The translations under genes and the position numbers were made by a program. Below are positions 62,425 to 64,000 of a stretch of DNA of 64,000 bases, piece after piece (the first letter of the stretch is position 1; the number at the start of each line of letters is the position of its first letter). Source of the stretch: Azospirillum agricola (GTDB lineage Bacteria; Pseudomonadota; Alphaproteobacteria; Azospirillales; Azospirillaceae); assembly GCF_017876095.1 (NCBI RefSeq), contig NZ_JAGINM010000003.1:375491-439490 (forward strand). The letters run 5' to 3'. The notes beneath the pieces are model-generated. The model searched no databases and had not been told where the DNA came from. It saw only the letters and a list, made by a program, of their open reading frames with translations.

Positions 62425-64000
62425 ATGGCTGGTGCCTTGACCAGAAGCCTCGCGCTCCTCGCGATGGCGGCGGGCGGACTTGTTTTGGGAGCCCTCGGTT
62501 GGTGGAAGGGGGAAGATGCCCTGGCCATATGGGCATGGTCGGCGGGAACCATCCCGGTCCTCCTCGCCCTGACGATCCATATTCTTCAGTCGATGCGCCG
62601 ACGGGAAGCGGGGCTCGACATCCTTGCCGTTCTGGCCATGGCGGGCGCCTTGGTGCTGGGCGAGCACCTCGCCAGCGTCGTCATCGCCCTGATGCTGGCC
62701 AGTGGTCGGGCCCTGGAGGCGTATGCCGGCAACCGCGCCCAGAGGGAAATGACGGCGCTGCTCGGGCGAGCCCCCCGCACCGCCCGCCGGTATGTCGGCG
62801 AGCGGATCGAGACGGTGGCGCTCGACGGGATCAAGCCAGGCGACCGCCTTCTGATCCGCACAGGGGACGTGCTTCCGGTGGATGGCACCGTGGCTGCCGG
62901 ACCGGTCGTGCTCGATGAGTCGGCCCTCACCGGCGAGCCGCTTCCGATCCGGCATGTTGCGGGAGAAACGGTGCGGAGCGGCACGACCAACGCCGGAGAC
63001 CCTTTCGATCTGATCGCGGTGACGACGGCGGACGAAAGCACCTATGCGGGAGTCGTGCGTCTTGTCGAAGCCGCCCGGGCCTCCAAGGCGCCTGCCGCGC
63101 GTCTGGCCGATCGCTACGCCCTTCTGTTTGTTCCGTTGACGCTCGCTGTCGCAGGGCTGGTCTGGCTGCTGACCGGCGAGGCGCATCGGGCGCTGGCCGT
63201 GATCGTCGTGGCGACGCCATGCCCGCTGATTTTGGCTGTGCCCGTGGCGATCGCGTCCGGGATGTCGCGCTGCGCGAGACGTGGAGTGCTCGTCAAGGGA
63301 GCCGGCGCGCTGGAGGCTCTGGCCACCGTCCGGACTCTCCTGTTCGATAAGACCGGCACCCTGACCGGCGGTCGCGCGCGCGTCATAGCCGTCGAGACGG
63401 GCGACGGCTATGCCTCGTCCGACGTCCTGAGACTGGCGGCATCCCTGGACCAGGCGTCACAGCACGTCCTGGCGGAGGCCATCATCGCCGCGGCGCGCGC
63501 CCGTGGCTTGCCGCTGGCCTCACCGTCGGAGGTGGTCGAACATCCCGGCTTCGGAATTGCGGGCTTGGTGAATGGCCACCGCGTCGTGCTCGGCAGCTTC
63601 GATTATGTGTCGCGGCATGGGTCCCAGCCCCCTTGGTCCGCCCGACTTCTCCGCCGGATGGGGCACGAGGGGGTGGCCGGGGTGTTCGTCGGGTTGGGCG
63701 GTGCGATGGCGGGCGCGATCCTTCTCGCCGACGAGATCCGCCCGGAAGCCCCGCGGTCCCTGCGTCTGCTGCGCAAGGCCGGGGTACGGCGCGCGGTCAT
63801 GGTGACCGGCGACCGCCGCGACGTGGCCGAGGCCATCGCGGCAGCCTTGGGTCTGGATGGCGTGGTCGCCGAATGCACCCCATCCGACAAGGTGAGGGCG
63901 GTCGCGCGGGAGCACAGCCGGGGTCCGACCATGATGGTGGGCGATGGCGTGAACGATGCGCCCGCGCTTGCGGCGGCCGACATCGGCGTGTCCATGGGTG
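62425..64000 (+). CDS. heavy-metal P1B-type ATPase with TPC motif, 3'-truncated
   Basis: The first 525 residues of a P1B ATPase; the window ends after 'VGDGVNDAPALAAADIGVSMG' in part. No N-terminal metal-binding domain is seen; TM helices start near residue 8. The actuator loop has 'LDESALTGEPLPI', the TM6 metal site is 'VVATPCPLILAVPVAIASG' and the phosphorylation site is 'LFDKTGTLTGG'. A TPC instead of CPC motif is a mark of the less-studied P1B-5 type (Nia-like, Ni/Fe), so nickel or iron export is possible but not certain. A GGGAG Shine-Dalgarno lies ahead of the ATG. Confidence 0.88.
   Translation, partial: MAGALTRSLALLAMAAGGLVLGALGWWKGEDALAIWAWSAGTIPVLLALTIHILQSMRRREAGLDILAVLAMAGALVLGEHLASVVIALMLASGRALEAYAGNRAQREMTALLGRAPRTARRYVGERIETVALDGIKPGDRLLIRTGDVLPVDGTVAAGPVVLDESALTGEPLPIRHVAGETVRSGTTNAGDPFDLIAVTTADESTYAGVVRLVEAARASKAPAARLADRYALLFVPLTLAVAGLVWLLTGEAHRALAVIVVATPCPLILAVPVAIASGMSRCARRGVLVKGAGALEALATVRTLLFDKTGTLTGGRARVIAVETGDGYASSDVLRLAASLDQASQHVLAEAIIAAARARGLPLASPSEVVEHPGFGIAGLVNGHRVVLGSFDYVSRHGSQPPWSARLLRRMGHEGVAGVFVGLGGAMAGAILLADEIRPEAPRSLRLLRKAGVRRAVMVTGDRRDVAEAIAAALGLDGVVAECTPSDKVRAVAREHSRGPTMMVGDGVNDAPALAAADIGVSMG

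Overview
The window comes from a high-GC bacterium, most likely an alphaproteobacterium of the Azospirillum/Rhodospirillales type. I infer this from codon usage, a DUF4167-like protein, MmyB-type and small XRE regulators, and KaiC-like, TorS-like and Cache chemoreceptor genes typical of versatile soil or rhizosphere bacteria. I see no rRNA, tRNA, CRISPR array or replication gene.

Region 1 (1-9576, plus strand) is a phenol/catechol meta-cleavage operon. It opens inside the phenol hydroxylase P4 subunit, then encodes the hydroxylase reductase, a plant-type ferredoxin, catechol 2,3-dioxygenase, a GlcG/HbpS-like protein, the 4-oxalocrotonate branch down to pyruvate and acetyl-CoA, and an outer-membrane Phenol_MetA_deg-type protein. 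The hydrolase of the other branch (DmpD/XylF) is absent. It is followed by a solute-binding protein without permease, a TorS-like hybrid kinase and a CheY-like regulator (9886-15702).

Region 2 (15.7-32.5 kb) is mixed housekeeping and accessory material: a DUF4167 protein, an MmyB regulator divergent from an SDR, a Cache chemoreceptor, a SulP transporter with a small XRE regulator, a LysR regulator divergent from a serine hydrolase and MFS exporter, an MgtA-type ATPase, a transglutaminase-like protein, and a KaiC-like ATPase with a single-domain response regulator. The remains of a GAF-type sensor lie beside the last pair.

Region 3 (32.7-51.9 kb, minus strand) is an organosulfur island of two back-to-back operons. 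The upstream operon (51861 to 40803, 13 genes) encodes a small membrane peptide, CoA ligase, RutE-like nitroreductase, ABC permease and ATPase, thiol dioxygenase with 3-mercaptopropionate-type residues, four-domain rhodanese, two binding proteins, TauD-type dioxygenase, HAD phosphatase and LysR regulator. The downstream operon (40675 to 32714, 8 genes) encodes a second sulfonate-type ABC transporter, an SsuD-like flavin monooxygenase, a 2-hydroxyacid dehydrogenase, a class II aldolase, a fourth binding protein and an SfnC-like flavoprotein. Both operons have a similar AT-rich CCTAT/ATAGG palindrome upstream.

Region 4 (52.2-64.0 kb) starts with a frameshifted ISL3-type transposase remnant and then carries a probable low-oxygen module: AMP/thymidine phosphorylase, beta-CASP RNase-like protein, an adductor plus RbbA/YhhJ-type ABC exporter, a triple-BON protein, a small unknown protein and a TPC-motif P1B ATPase cut by the window edge. 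Three TTGAY-N4-GTYAA sites resembling FNR/FixK/DNR boxes sit in front of its transcription units. Two copies of a MITE-like repeat (29815 and 62173) lie in intergenic regions.
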